Positions 35,570 through 44,504 of a stretch of 64,000 bases of DNA are shown piece after piece. The notes beneath the pieces are model-generated. The model was not told the origin of the DNA. It worked only from the letters and a program-made list of their open reading frames with translations, and searched no databases. The stretch comes from Croceibacterium_B sp963811255 (GTDB lineage Bacteria > Pseudomonadota > Alphaproteobacteria > Sphingomonadales > Sphingomonadaceae): NCBI GenBank assembly GCA_963811255.1, contig CAWEQI010000003.1:124001-188000 (forward strand), in the 5' to 3' direction. The stretch's first letter is position 1. Each line of letters starts with the position of its first letter. The position numbers and the translations under genes are program-made.

Positions 35570-36241
35570 CTATTTGTAAACGCATGAATCCAGCCCGTTA
35601 CGCCGCACCACGCCAATTCGCGCGGCGATGGTGTTGCCGTAGCGGCGGGTGAAGCCGGAGGGATCGATCGCCTCCCGCTGCTTGGGCAGGGGCAGGATGG
35701 CGGCGATCCGCGCCGCTTCGATCGGTGAAAGACGCGCGGCGGAATGGTGATAGTAGCGCTCGGCCCCAGCTTCGACGCCATACGTGCCGATGCCTGTCTC
35801 GGCGACGTTGAGATAGACCTCCATGATCCGCCGCTTGCCCCACAGATGCTCGATCAGGAAGGTGAACCACGCCTCGAGCCCCTTGCGGAAGTAGCCGCCG
35901 CCTTGCCACAGGAACACGTTCTTGGCGGTCTGCTGGCTGATCGTCGAGCCGCCGCGCAGGACCACGCCGCTCTTCTGGTCGTGCTCGAACGCCTTCCTGA
36001 TCGCCTCTGTGTCGAACCCATGGTGCTGGCAGAACCGGCTGTCCTCGGCGCCGATCGCCGCATCGACCATGTCGCGGTCGATGCGGGCGAGCGGCGTCCA
36101 GTCCTTGGTGATGCCGTTGCCGTCGAGCAGCATGGTCGCCGTCACCGGCACCGGCACGAAGCGGTAGACGATCACCAACAGAAGACTGATCGCGACGAAC
36201 CAAAAGATGACGCGGATGAGCAAACGCATCAGGCGGATCAT
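35570..36241 (-). CDS. mtgA: monofunctional biosynthetic peptidoglycan transglycosylase
   Basis: A 223-aa membrane-anchored GT51 enzyme that polymerises lipid II. One N-terminal helix (IRVIFWFVAISLLLVIVYRF), then the GT51 motifs: EDSRFCQHHGFD (catalytic Glu), GGSTISQQTAKNVFLW, KRRIMEVYLNVAE and the IAAILP region. No transpeptidase domain. 89 bp separate it from the CDF gene on the same strand. Confidence 0.96.
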   Translation of the reverse strand: MIRLMRLLIRVIFWFVAISLLLVIVYRFVPVPVTATMLLDGNGITKDWTPLARIDRDMVDAAIGAEDSRFCQHHGFDTEAIRKAFEHDQKSGVVLRGGSTISQQTAKNVFLWQGGGYFRKGLEAWFTFLIEHLWGKRRIMEVYLNVAETGIGTYGVEAGAERYYHHSAARLSPIEAARIAAILPLPKQREAIDPSGFTRRYGNTIAARIGVVRRNGLDSCVYK

Positions 36242-36355
36242 GCAAGGCGCCTACCGTCGCCGCCGCCGCGGTGCAACGCCGTCCCGGCGGTCTCTCGACA
36301 GCCGTCGACGAACGGCGCAAGATGACACCCATCCTTGACCAGGGGGAGAAGCGAA

Positions 36356-36628
36356 ATGCCGCAATTCGTGATCGAACGGGAGATGCCGGGGGTCGGCGGA
36401 GCCTCGCCGGCGGATCTCAAGGCCGCCTCGCAGACCAGCTGCAGCGTGCTCAGGGACCTCGGCCCCGAGATACAGTGGGTCCACAGCTATGTCACCGACG
36501 ACAAGATTTACTGCATCTACCGCGCGCCCAACGCCGAGATCATCCGCGAACACGCGCAAAAGGGCGGGTTCCCGGCCAACGCGGTCAACGAAGTGCGCAC
36601 CATGATCGACCCGACGACCGCGGAATAG
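36356..36628 (+). CDS. DUF4242 domain protein (SCO4226-like nickel-binding family)
   Basis: A 90-aa ferredoxin-like-fold protein: FVIEREMPGVGGASPADL, WVHSYVTDDKIYCIYRAP and IREHAQKGGFPANAV match DUF4242. Some family members bind nickel; function otherwise unknown. The ATG at 36356 has GGGGGAGAAG upstream. Convergent with the MFS gene by 3 bp. Confidence 0.9.
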   Translation: MPQFVIEREMPGVGGASPADLKAASQTSCSVLRDLGPEIQWVHSYVTDDKIYCIYRAPNAEIIREHAQKGGFPANAVNEVRTMIDPTTAE

Positions 36629-36631
36629 CCG

Positions 36632-37942
36632 TCAGGCGGCTTTTGTCCGGGGCCGAGTGGCGAGCACGAATAGGCCGAAGCCCACCGCGGCGATCGCTGG
36701 CATGGCCAGCTCGCCCAACAGCATCGCGTTGGTGCCGAATCTGTCGTGCATCCAGCCGTCGAACACGCTCATCAGTGTGATTGGCGCGTTGGAGATGGCC
36801 GCCATCAGGTTCCAGTTGGTCGCTGCCGACTTCTTGCCGATCGCCTCGAGCACGATCGCCGCGTAGCCGGTGTAGCCCATGCCGACCATCGCCATGTAAA
36901 GCAGCACGAACACCGTGAAAATGGTCGGCGTGCGCGGCAGCACGATCATCGCCGCCGCCGCCAGGCCGACGAGAACGCCGAACAAGCAATAGGCCCGCTT
37001 GGGGTCCATCCGGTCGCACACGAACGCGGCGGCCATCGCCCCGACCATGGACGCCAGTCCGCCGCCGATGCCGTTGACCGCGGCAACTGTGTCGGCGCCG
37101 GCGTGCCACTCGCCGGCGACCGCCGCCCACGGCATCGCCCCCGAAGCGATCGGCAGCACCATGATGATCAGGGCAAGGTAGCCGAGGCGCGACCGGGCAA
37201 CCTCCCAGACGTCGCGGAGCACGCCCCACAGCTCGCCCAGATAAGTGTGCACGCGCGCGCTGCGCTGCAGGCGGGGGAGCGCCAGCATCCCGGCCCAGCA
37301 GGCAAAGCAGATCGCCGCCAGCACCGCCCCCGAGACCCATGCCTGGTGGACGTGCTCGGCGATCACCAGGCCGATGCCGCCGCCGATGCCGGTCCCGCCG
37401 AGGTTGCCCGCTTGTGACCATCCGCTGGCGCGGCCGCGCAGCTCGGGCGGCGTCTGGTTGGCCATGAAGATCTCGGTCGACATGCTGATCAGGGTCGAGG
37501 CGACCGACGACAAGATAATCAGTCCGCTCAGCAGCGGCACTTCGGCCGCGGTCATTGGCAGCACGCTCATCGCCACGATGGTGCCGCCGACCGCGACCGT
37601 GCCGAGGCCGTACCACAGCTTCGGGTTCCACATCGTGTCGACCAGCGGCGCCCACAGCATCTTCCAGGTCTGCGGGAACACCGACAGGGCGAACAGGCCG
37701 GCGACCACCGCCGTCGGCAGCCCCGCGCGTGCCAGCAGGAAGACCAGCGTGACCTGAACGTATCCCGCCGAAATGCCGAACGGCGCGAACAGCAGGCCGA
37801 AGACGACCGGATAGCGGACCACCCCGGCGCTCTCGTGCGCCTGATCGACGGCGGGGTCGGCCTCGGCATGTGTTGTGATCGCTGTTCTCCCGGCGCCCAG
37901 TCGTTCAGGCGAAAGGCTTACCGCGCGGGAGCGGGCGGGCAA
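36632..37942 (-). CDS. MFS transporter, AmpG-like
   Basis: A membrane carrier of up to 436 aa with about twelve helices (VVFGLLFAPFGISAGYVQV, ALSVFPQTWKMLWAPLVDT and onward). The region PQTWKMLWAPLVDTMWNPK resembles AmpG-type muropeptide and related MFS carriers. Start is uncertain: a TTG at 37942 opens the frame, but a shorter N-terminus around ITTHAEAD is possible, where GGGAGAACAG stands upstream of a non-standard codon. Substrate is not deducible from sequence; the nearby mtgA makes a cell-wall fragment plausible but unproven. Confidence 0.85.
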   Translation of the reverse strand: MPARSRAVSLSPERLGAGRTAITTHAEADPAVDQAHESAGVVRYPVVFGLLFAPFGISAGYVQVTLVFLLARAGLPTAVVAGLFALSVFPQTWKMLWAPLVDTMWNPKLWYGLGTVAVGGTIVAMSVLPMTAAEVPLLSGLIILSSVASTLISMSTEIFMANQTPPELRGRASGWSQAGNLGGTGIGGGIGLVIAEHVHQAWVSGAVLAAICFACWAGMLALPRLQRSARVHTYLGELWGVLRDVWEVARSRLGYLALIIMVLPIASGAMPWAAVAGEWHAGADTVAAVNGIGGGLASMVGAMAAAFVCDRMDPKRAYCLFGVLVGLAAAAMIVLPRTPTIFTVFVLLYMAMVGMGYTGYAAIVLEAIGKKSAATNWNLMAAISNAPITLMSVFDGWMHDRFGTNAMLLGELAMPAIAAVGFGLFVLATRPRTKAA

Positions 37943-37951
37943 GCGATATTA

Positions 37952-37975
37952 GCCCTCTCCCCAAGGGGAGAGGGC
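37952..37975. terminator. palindromic hairpin between rpoH and the MFS gene
   Basis: Perfect inverted repeat GCCCTCTCCCC-AA-GGGGAGAGGGC, 45 bp after the rpoH stop on the minus strand and just before the MFS start region. It resembles, but is not identical to, the CCCCTCCCGC repeat of this genome and probably acts as terminator or mRNA-end structure for rpoH... in the reverse sense it precedes the MFS gene. No U-tract. Confidence 0.55.
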
Positions 37976-38020
37976 AAAGGTAGCCTAGCCTCAGTGTCGG
38001 TACCGGCAGGGCCGCCTTGT

Positions 38021-38926
38021 TCAAGCAGGCGCCGGCAGCAGCCGTTCGGTGGCGATGCGCTGCATCGCCTTCTGCAGCTTTTCGAACGCGCGCACCTCGA
38101 TCTGACGGATGCGCTCGCGGCTGACGTCGTAAACCTGGCTCAGCTCCTCAAGCGTCTGCGGGTTGTCGGTCAGCCGGCGCTCGGTGAGGATGTGCCGCTC
38201 GCGCTCGTTGAGGCTTTCCATCGCCTCCTCGAGCATCTCGTGGCGCACGTGCGCTTCCTCGGCGTCGGCGACGATCGAATCCTGCAGCGGGCCTTCGTCG
38301 GTCAGCCAGTCCTGCCACTGGCCGGAGCCTTCCTCGTCCGAGCGCATGGAGACGTTGAGCGACGCATCGCCGCCCATCAGCATCCGCCGGTTCATATTGA
38401 TCACTTCCTGCTCGGGCACGCCCAGATCCTTGGCAATCTTGGCGACGTCGTCCGGGTGCAGGTCGGTGTCTTCGTAAGCCTCGAGGTTCTTCTTCATCCG
38501 CCGCAGGTTGAAAAACAGCTTCTTCTGCGCCGCGGTGGTGCCCATTTTCACGAGCGACCACGAGCGGAGGATGAATTCCTGGATCGAGGCCTTGATCCAC
38601 CACATCGCGTAAGTCGCCAGGCGGAAGCCGCGATCGGGCTCGAACTTCTTCACGCCTTGCATCAAGCCGACGTTGCCCTCGGAGATAAGGTCGCTGACCG
38701 GCAGGCCATAGCCGCGATAGCCCATGGCGATCTTGGCCACGAGCCGCAGGTGCGAGGTGACGAGCTGCGCCGCAGCTTCGGGGTCCTCGTGCTCCTGATA
38801 GCGCTTGGCGAGCATGTATTCCTGCTCGGCCGTCAGCACCGGGAATTTCTTGATTTCGGCGAGATAGCGGTTGAGGCTCTGCTCTCCGCCCAGCGCCGGC
38901 ACCGATAGTGCTTTGCCGTTGCTCAT
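38021..38926 (-). CDS. rpoH: RNA polymerase sigma-32 factor RpoH
   Basis: A 301-aa heat-shock sigma factor. Region 2 (LVTSHLRLVAKIAMGYRGYG, LISEGNVGLMQGVKKFEP, FRLATYAMWWIKASIQEFI) and region 4 (TLEELSQVYDVSRERIRQIE) are complete and the RpoH-specific box appears as QKKLFFNLRRMKKNLEA. It directs heat-shock gene transcription, probably including clpP/clpX and other chaperone genes. A 118-bp gap separates it from the upstream co-directional pseudouridine synthase gene. Confidence 0.97.
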   Translation of the reverse strand: MSNGKALSVPALGGEQSLNRYLAEIKKFPVLTAEQEYMLAKRYQEHEDPEAAAQLVTSHLRLVAKIAMGYRGYGLPVSDLISEGNVGLMQGVKKFEPDRGFRLATYAMWWIKASIQEFILRSWSLVKMGTTAAQKKLFFNLRRMKKNLEAYEDTDLHPDDVAKIAKDLGVPEQEVINMNRRMLMGGDASLNVSMRSDEEGSGQWQDWLTDEGPLQDSIVADAEEAHVRHEMLEEAMESLNERERHILTERRLTDNPQTLEELSQVYDVSRERIRQIEVRAFEKLQKAMQRIATERLLPAPA

Positions 38927-39044
38927 GTGTTCCTAAACCTTTCCAGCGTCGGCCTGCGGTGCGGAAGCCCCTGATGGGCACCCCCGCTGTGCGGCCACAT
39001 ATCGCCCCTACATATACGAAAATGTCCTAGTGGACGTGCGCAGT

Positions 39045-39998
39045 TCATCGATTTGAATGAGCGGTTTCGTCGATAAGTTCCCTCATGTCGTTCGGCAGGT
39101 CGCTTTCGAAGCGCAGCCTGTCGCCGGTCACCGGATGAACGAAGCCAAGCACCGCTGCGTGAAGGGCCTGACGATGAAAACCGAGTGTTTTCAGAACCGT
39201 CCGCAGCCGGGGATTGGCGCGCCCATAAACAGGATCCCCTAATAGCGCATGGCCGATTGACGCAAGGTGAACCCGCACCTGGTGGGTGCGCCCCGTTTCC
39301 AGCCGGCATTCGACCAGCGCGCAACCGTTCATATTACGCAATAGCTTGTAGTGCGTTGTTGCCCATTTGCCACGCGAGGAATTCTTGGTCAGCACCGCCA
39401 TTTTCTTGCGGTTGGCGTCCGACCGGCCAATTTTTCCGCTGATGGTGCCCTCGCGCGGGCTCGGCTGACCGTTGACCACCGCGAGATAGGCGCGCTCGAT
39501 CGAATGGTCGGCGAACTGCTTCGCCAGACCCTCGTGCGCGGCGTCGCTCTTGGCGGCCACCAGCAATCCTGAGGTGTCCTTGTCGATCCGGTGAACGATG
39601 CCCGGCCGCGCGACGCCGCCGATGCCGGACAACTGCCCCGCACAATGGTGAAGCAGCGCGTTGACCAGTGTGCCGTCGGGATTCCCCGCCGCCGGATGGA
39701 CCACCAGCCCGGCCGGCTTGTCGACGACGATTAGGTGTTCGTCTTCGAACACCACGGTGAGCGGAATATCCTGCGGCCGCGCCTCCGGCTCGACCGTCGG
39801 CGGAACGGCAATGGCGAACTCCGCGCCTTCGCTCGTTTTGCCGGAGGTCTGCGAAACCCGTTCGCCCGCAACGCTAACTGCGCCCTCGGCGATCAAACTC
39901 TTCACCCGCTCGCGCGACAACCCCGAAGCCTCGGCCAGCGCCTTATCCAGCCGCTGCCCGCCCGCCAGTGTTCCAGTGATGATGTGAGCGCCCCCCAC
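39045..39998 (-). CDS. rluD: RluA-family 23S rRNA pseudouridine synthase (RluD-like)
   Basis: A 317-aa enzyme with an N-terminal S4 RNA-binding domain (RLDKALAEASGLSRERVKSLI) and the RluA catalytic domain: catalytic aspartate in HRIDKDTSGLLV, and the GRTHQVRVHLASIGH motif. RluD-type enzymes modify helix 69 of 23S rRNA; specificity is assigned by domain layout. Divergent from the JAMM protease gene, upstream of rpoH on the same strand. Confidence 0.93.
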   Translation of the reverse strand: MGGAHIITGTLAGGQRLDKALAEASGLSRERVKSLIAEGAVSVAGERVSQTSGKTSEGAEFAIAVPPTVEPEARPQDIPLTVVFEDEHLIVVDKPAGLVVHPAAGNPDGTLVNALLHHCAGQLSGIGGVARPGIVHRIDKDTSGLLVAAKSDAAHEGLAKQFADHSIERAYLAVVNGQPSPREGTISGKIGRSDANRKKMAVLTKNSSRGKWATTHYKLLRNMNGCALVECRLETGRTHQVRVHLASIGHALLGDPVYGRANPRLRTVLKTLGFHRQALHAAVLGFVHPVTGDRLRFESDLPNDMRELIDETAHSNR

Positions 39999-40057
39999 GG
40001 GGATCTAGATGGGGATCGGGAGCCGTTGCGGCAAGGGCGTGGGGCGCAAACTTGATC

Positions 40058-40120
40058 ACGCAAAGACGCGAAGCAATTCTTAGCGGCGGGCCTCGCCTCT
40101 TCGCGTCTTTGCGTCTTTGC
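40058..40120. repeat. dispersed-type inverted repeat (CGCAAAGACGCGAAG)
   Basis: CGCAAAGACGCGAAG near 40058 is the reverse complement of CTTCGCGTCTTTGCG near 40098, about 25 nt apart, followed by a second partial unit CTTTGCG. Lies in the 152-bp divergent gap before the JAMM gene. Short repeats of this sequence are a familiar intergenic element in sphingomonad genomes; only this copy is in the window. Confidence 0.65.
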
Positions 40121-40150
40121 GCGAAACAAAAATGCTGCCACGCAGGATGG

Positions 40151-40546
40151 ATGGCGCTCGTCATCGCTCAGCGGCTGATTTCCAGCCTCTCGATCGAGGC
40201 GGAACGCGTCTTCCCCTACGAAGCCTGTGGCATTCTGCTCGGCCGTGGCGACCGCGTCGAGCAGGTGCAGCCCGCCCGCAATGTGCATCCCACCCCGCAG
40301 TCGCATTTTGAAATAGACCCTCAGGCGCTCGTCCATGCGCACCGCTGCGCGCGGCAGGGAGGGCCGGAGGTGCTCGGCTATTATCATTCGCACCCTGGCG
40401 GCGCCGCCGAGCCATCCGCCACCGATCGCGAGCAGGCGAGCGGCGACGGGCGCATCTGGGCGATCGTCGGCGGCGGCGATGTGACGTTCTGGCGCGACGA
40501 CGAAGGCGGCTTCGCAAAGCTTTCCTACATCGCCGATGATCGCTAA
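40151..40546 (+). CDS. JAMM/MPN+ metallopeptidase (Mov34/MPN/PAD-1 family)
   Basis: A 131-aa zinc isopeptidase-like protein. The JAMM signature is intact: EACGILLG supplies the glutamate, then GYYHSHPGGAAEPSATDRE gives H-x-H-P, serine and aspartate. Bacterial members remove small carrier-protein tails or process cysteine/siderophore pathway proteins, but no partner ThiS/MoaD-like gene is adjacent. The ATG at 40151 matches the family start. Confidence 0.9.
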   Translation: MALVIAQRLISSLSIEAERVFPYEACGILLGRGDRVEQVQPARNVHPTPQSHFEIDPQALVHAHRCARQGGPEVLGYYHSHPGGAAEPSATDREQASGDGRIWAIVGGGDVTFWRDDEGGFAKLSYIADDR

Positions 40547-40716
40547 GGCGTCTGTGACAACGCCGAGAGGGGAGGTTTCGCCGCGTCGCAAACAGGTGTC
40601 ACCCGTCGTCCTCAATAGCAACATATTGTCCTACAACGGGAAAGATGCCGTTGGAGCGGGTGACAGATAGCAATTGCGTCACCCTTCCTTGTTCACTCCC
40701 AATGCCGGATTGCTGA

Positions 40717-41355
40717 ATGACATCTTCGACCGACCTTGCAGCGCTGCTTTGCTCCCGCTTGTGCCACGACATGCTGAGCCCGGTCGGAGCGCTCAGCAAC
40801 GGGCTCGAGCTGCTGCGCGACGAGCGCGATCCCGAAATGCGCCAGCGCTGCGTGGAGTTGCTCGAACAGAGCGCCCGAATCAGCGCCGACAAGCTGAAGT
40901 TCTTCCGTCTGGCTTACGGCGCGGCCGGCGGCTTCGGTGATACGGTCCCGTCCGACGAGCCGCGCGAGCTGGTCGAAGCGCTGGTGGGGGACAACGGCCG
41001 AGTCGCGTTCACCTGGGGCGTCGGCGTCGAGGCGCTGCCCAAGGCGGCGGTCAAGGTGCTGCTCAATCTCGCCGCGATCGGCCTCGACGCCTTGCCGCGC
41101 GGCGGCGAACTGCAGGTCGGTGCCGAAAGCCGCGACGGGGCGACCGAGATTGCGGTGCGCGCGGCCGGCAGCAAGGTCGCGTTCGACCCGGCGATCGGCC
41201 ATTCGCTCGACGGCTCGCTGCCGGATGCGGATCTGTCGGGCCGCACCGCCCCGGCGCACCTCGTCCGCCTGATCGCCGAGGAGCACGGCGGCGGGCTGCA
41301 ATATGCGCTCACCGACGGCGCGCTGGTGATGGGCGCGGTCCTCCCGGACGCCTGA
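40717..41355 (+). CDS. chpT: histidine phosphotransferase ChpT
   Basis: A 212-aa alphaproteobacterial phosphotransfer protein that passes phosphate from CckA to CtrA and CpdR. The phosphoacceptor histidine is in LLCSRLCHDMLSPVGALSNG at residues 10-29, the four-helix dimerisation region follows, and the C-terminal part is a degenerate ATPase-like domain ending VMGAVLPDA. Couples this region to cell-cycle control together with ClpXP. Two bp separate it from the amidase gene, so they are one operon. Confidence 0.94.
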   Translation: MTSSTDLAALLCSRLCHDMLSPVGALSNGLELLRDERDPEMRQRCVELLEQSARISADKLKFFRLAYGAAGGFGDTVPSDEPRELVEALVGDNGRVAFTWGVGVEALPKAAVKVLLNLAAIGLDALPRGGELQVGAESRDGATEIAVRAAGSKVAFDPAIGHSLDGSLPDADLSGRTAPAHLVRLIAEEHGGGLQYALTDGALVMGAVLPDA

Positions 41356-41357
41356 CC

Positions 41358-42062
41358 ATGGACGAGCTCGTCCATCGCGAGCAGCCCTCGCCCAACTGGG
41401 ACGCGCGCGACGAGCGCGTGTCGATGGTCGTCCTGCACTATACCGACATGCCCTCGGCCGACGCGGCGTTGGCGCGGCTGTGCGATCCGGCGGCCAAGGT
41501 CAGCGCGCATTACGTGATCAGCGAGGAAGGCGAGGTTATCCGGCTGGTGGACGAGCACAAGCGCGCCTGGCACGCGGGCCTGAGCTACTGGCGCGGCAAG
41601 TCGAACGTCAACGGCTGCTCGATCGGCATCGAGCTGCAAAACCCGGGTCATACTTGCGGTTATCGGGAATTTCCCGAGGCGCAGATCGAGGCGCTGGTGC
41701 CGCTGCTGCACCGTATCGTGAAGGACTACGACATTCCGCGCGCTAACATCGTCGGCCATTCGGATATCGCGCCGCAGCGCAAGCTCGACCCCGGCGAGCT
41801 ATTCCCATGGGAGCGCCTGGCCGAATACCGCTTGGCGCTGCCGCGGCCGGAAAAGCTCGAACTGGGCGACCCGTTCGACAACGATGGCGCCTTCTACCTC
41901 GCGCTCGAGCGGTTCGGATACGATATCTCCGACGGCAAGAAAGCGGTCGAAGCGTTCCAGCGCCGCTGGCGGCCCGAGAAGATCGACGGCGAAATCGACG
42001 GCCAGGTGCGCGCGATCCTGTTCCAGCTGCTCTTGGATCGCGACCAGGGAAGGGCTAGATAG
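41358..42062 (+). CDS. N-acetylmuramoyl-L-alanine amidase (amidase_2, AmiD/AmpD type)
   Basis: A 234-aa zinc amidase without a signal peptide. Zinc ligands are seen in VVLHYTDM and VGHSDIAPQRKLDPG, with WHAGLSYWRG and GIELQNPGH between; a C-terminal peptidoglycan-binding-like region (YDISDGKKAVEAFQRRW) follows, as in AmiD. Without export it would act on cytoplasmic anhydro-muropeptides like AmpD. Two bp after chpT. Confidence 0.94.
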   Translation: MDELVHREQPSPNWDARDERVSMVVLHYTDMPSADAALARLCDPAAKVSAHYVISEEGEVIRLVDEHKRAWHAGLSYWRGKSNVNGCSIGIELQNPGHTCGYREFPEAQIEALVPLLHRIVKDYDIPRANIVGHSDIAPQRKLDPGELFPWERLAEYRLALPRPEKLELGDPFDNDGAFYLALERFGYDISDGKKAVEAFQRRWRPEKIDGEIDGQVRAILFQLLLDRDQGRAR

Positions 42063-42065
42063 GCC

Positions 42066-42490
42066 CCGCCAGGGGGCCGGGCAGCCGCGTCGGGATGCTA
42101 ATTCCGCCGAGGAAAGTCCGGGCTCCACGAAACCAGGGTGGCGGGTAACGCCCGCCGGGTCGGGCTTCGGTTCGGCTCAGGGAAAGTGCCACAGAGAGTA
42201 TACCGCCGATGGCCCCTAAAGGGCACAGGCATGGGTGAAAGGGTGCGGTAAGAGCGCACCGGGGCGCCGGCAACGGTGTTCGTATGGCAAACCCCACCCG
42301 GAGCAAGACCGAATAGGGGTCTCGCGCCCGAGCTTTCGAGCGAGGGCAGGGGAGTTTCGCCCCGAGAGGCCCGGGTTGGTTGCTGGAGCGGCCGGGCGAC
42401 CGGTCGCCGAGATGAATGGCTGCCCTTGCGGCGCGGGTCCTTCCGGATACCACCCGCGAGACAGAACCCGGCTTACAGGCCCCCTGGCAC
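42066..42490 (+). ncRNA. rnpB: RNase P RNA (class A)
   Basis: Catalytic RNA of tRNA 5' maturation. The universal GAGGAAAGTCCGGGCTCC near 42108, the AGGGTGAAAGGGTGCGGTAAGAG-type core (42230-42258, in part) and the 3' ACAGAACCCGGCTTAC near 42461 are present. P1 pairs CCAGGGGGCC (42069-42078) with GGCCCCCTGG (42478-42487). Ends are therefore set by P1. It is 3 bp after the amidase gene and convergent with the phosphoesterase gene. Confidence 0.96.
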
Positions 42491-42497
42491 CTTCCTG

Positions 42498-43304
42498 CTA
42501 CGCCGCGAGTTGGCGCGCGGCGGCTGTAATGGCGCCATCCTCGTCGACCGCTTCGAGGTAGCGCCGCTCGGCGCCTTCGAGCACCAGCGCGGTCAGCCGG
42601 CCGAGGTTGTAGGCGCCGGTATCGATGCCGATGCGGTTGCCGCGATCTTCGGGTTGCGAGCGGATCGTGTGACCATGAACGACGACCGCGCCGTGCGGCT
42701 CATTGTGCGACAGAAACGGCTCGCGAATCCATCTGAGGTCGTGCGGCCGCTGCTCCTTCAGCGGCACGCCCGGGGCAATCCCGGCGTGGACGAACAGGTA
42801 GTCGCCGATCGCGATCGTGTCCTCGAAGCTGGCGAGGAACGCGCGCTCCTCGGGCGACACCGCCGCGTGCATCAGCGCCTGCACTTCTTCGACCGATGCC
42901 TCCATGTAGGCTCGACGGTCGACGCCGTAGCTGAGCACGGTCTCTTTGCCGCCGAAGCGCAGGAAATGCCTCAGCGTCTCGGTCTTGTCGAAGCTCGCCA
43001 GGAACATTTCCTCGTGGTTTCCGGCGAGGATGCGCACCCGGCGCTGCCGCTGCCAGTCGCGGGCGCGGGCGACGACCCCGGCACTATCCGGCCCGCGATC
43101 GACCAGATCGCCGAGCAGGATCACGGTCGTCTCGGCCAGTCCGCAAGCGGCGTCGTCGGCCTCAATCGCCCCGATCAGCGCGTCAAACAGATCGAGCCGA
43201 CCGTGGATGTCTCCCACGGCGTAGACCCGCTGCCCCTCCGGCACCGCAGCCGGGGGACCGGCGCTCTCACCCCGGTCGAACAATTTGCGAATGGTCTTCA
43301 ACAT
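42498..43304 (-). CDS. metallophosphoesterase (PrpE/ApaH-like serine/threonine phosphatase fold)
   Basis: A 268-aa calcineurin-like phosphoesterase. The metal motifs VYAVGDIHGRLDLFD, LLGDLVDRGPDS, RILAGNHEEMFL and FVHAGIAPG, then VVHGHT, are all present in order. The family includes diadenosine tetraphosphatases and protein phosphatases; this one has no extra domain to distinguish. Convergent with rnpB. Confidence 0.92.
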   Translation of the reverse strand: MLKTIRKLFDRGESAGPPAAVPEGQRVYAVGDIHGRLDLFDALIGAIEADDAACGLAETTVILLGDLVDRGPDSAGVVARARDWQRQRRVRILAGNHEEMFLASFDKTETLRHFLRFGGKETVLSYGVDRRAYMEASVEEVQALMHAAVSPEERAFLASFEDTIAIGDYLFVHAGIAPGVPLKEQRPHDLRWIREPFLSHNEPHGAVVVHGHTIRSQPEDRGNRIGIDTGAYNLGRLTALVLEGAERRYLEAVDEDGAITAAARQLAA

Positions 43305-43399
43305 AGCCGCCGGAAACGTCGGAGCTCCTCAAGGTTCTCGCAAGCGCGTTCGTCTGTCGGCCGGGCCAAGTGGACCCGTTTTCCTGACCGGCCGCTTAA

Positions 43400-43419
43400 T
43401 GTGGTGCCGAAACACCACA
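43400..43419. promoter_or_regulatory. inverted repeat upstream of the TorF porin gene
   Basis: TGTGGTG-N6-CACCACA, a perfect 7-bp inverted repeat, stands 168 bp upstream of the TorF-type porin start and 96 bp from the divergent phosphoesterase start. Its size and spacing fit a dimeric regulator site. I cannot name the regulator. Confidence 0.4.
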
Positions 43420-43586
43420 CCATGCGCCGCGCTCTGCAACGTCTTGCGATTTCTCTTGTGCAATGCAGCAAAACGGACCAGTTTGGCAACCGTGTTCGCG
43501 AGATTGTCGGCCCAGCGAACGAGGCCGGCCCGCGTAACCGCAGGTGGGACGAAGCATCGTTTTCAATCGCAATCGAGGAATTGCCC

Positions 43587-44366
43587 ATGCTTACGTCCGT
43601 CCGCAGCCTGGTGGCTGCTACCCTTGCCGTCGGCACTCTGTTTGCCGCGGCTCCCGCGCTGGCCGGTGACAACCCCACCGCCCCACCGCCCGAGTTCTCG
43701 GTCTCCGGCAGCGCCGCGATCGTCTCGCAGTACCGTTTCCGCGGGATCGCCCAGTCCGACAACAAGCCGGTCGTGCAGGGTTCGATCACACTCAGCCACG
43801 AGTCGGGCTTCTACATCTCGACGTGGGGTTCGAGCGCCAGCCCCGGCCCCTACGTCGACATTGGCGGAACCGAGATTGACGTCTATGGCGGCTTCACCCA
43901 CGAGATCGCTCACAGCGGCTTCAATGTCGACGTCGGGGTCTACGGCTACCTTTATCCGGGTGCGACAGCCGGCAATTACTACGAGATTTATGGCAACCTG
44001 TCGAAGACCTTCGGCCCGGTGGGCGCTAAGGTGGGCGTTTACGTCGCTCCCAGCCAGAGCAATGTCTCCAAGACCAACACCTACATCTACGGCGAACTGA
44101 ACAGTGGCATTCCGGGAACGCCGATCACGCTTCACGGCCATCTCGGCCACACCGGGGGCGCGTTCGACTATCCTTACGACGGTGTCGCGAAGGACTATCT
44201 CGATTACAGTGTCGGCGCGAGCGTCGTGTGGAAAGCACTGACCCTCGACTTTTCGTGGGTCGGGACCAACCTTTCCGACTCCGATTTCGCGACGTCCCTC
44301 ACGCCCTTCGAGGCGAAGCGTGCCGCGAAGAGCGTCGGGGTGGTCTCGCTTACCGCTTCGTTCTGA
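43587..44366 (+). CDS. TorF family putative porin
   Basis: A 259-aa outer-membrane beta-barrel of the TorF/TIGR02001 family. Signal peptide MLTSVRSLVAATLAVGTLFAAAPALAG, then SAAIVSQYRFRGIAQSDNKPV (the family N-terminal strand), VDIGGTEIDVYGGF, and the C-terminal strand ending VVSLTASF. The ATG at 43587 has GAGGAATT upstream. Such proteins often accompany nitrogen genes, but none are here. Possible substrates unknown. Confidence 0.92.
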   Translation: MLTSVRSLVAATLAVGTLFAAAPALAGDNPTAPPPEFSVSGSAAIVSQYRFRGIAQSDNKPVVQGSITLSHESGFYISTWGSSASPGPYVDIGGTEIDVYGGFTHEIAHSGFNVDVGVYGYLYPGATAGNYYEIYGNLSKTFGPVGAKVGVYVAPSQSNVSKTNTYIYGELNSGIPGTPITLHGHLGHTGGAFDYPYDGVAKDYLDYSVGASVVWKALTLDFSWVGTNLSDSDFATSLTPFEAKRAAKSVGVVSLTASF

Positions 44367-44504
44367 GAATCCGAGGCAAGTTGGGCCCGCTCCGCTGCCG
44401 CGGGCGGGTCCTTCCACGCCAGCGGTGTAAAAAGCACTGGTCGCATGGGAGCCATTGTCGCTAGGGTCGACCTTTCACGGGCGGGAAAGCGGAGCCTTGG
44501 CGCG

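Noticed and set aside
43480..43500. Sigma-54 promoter before the TorF porin
   Set aside because: A TTGGCA...TTCGC stretch is seen, but the GG and GC elements are one base out of the required spacing.
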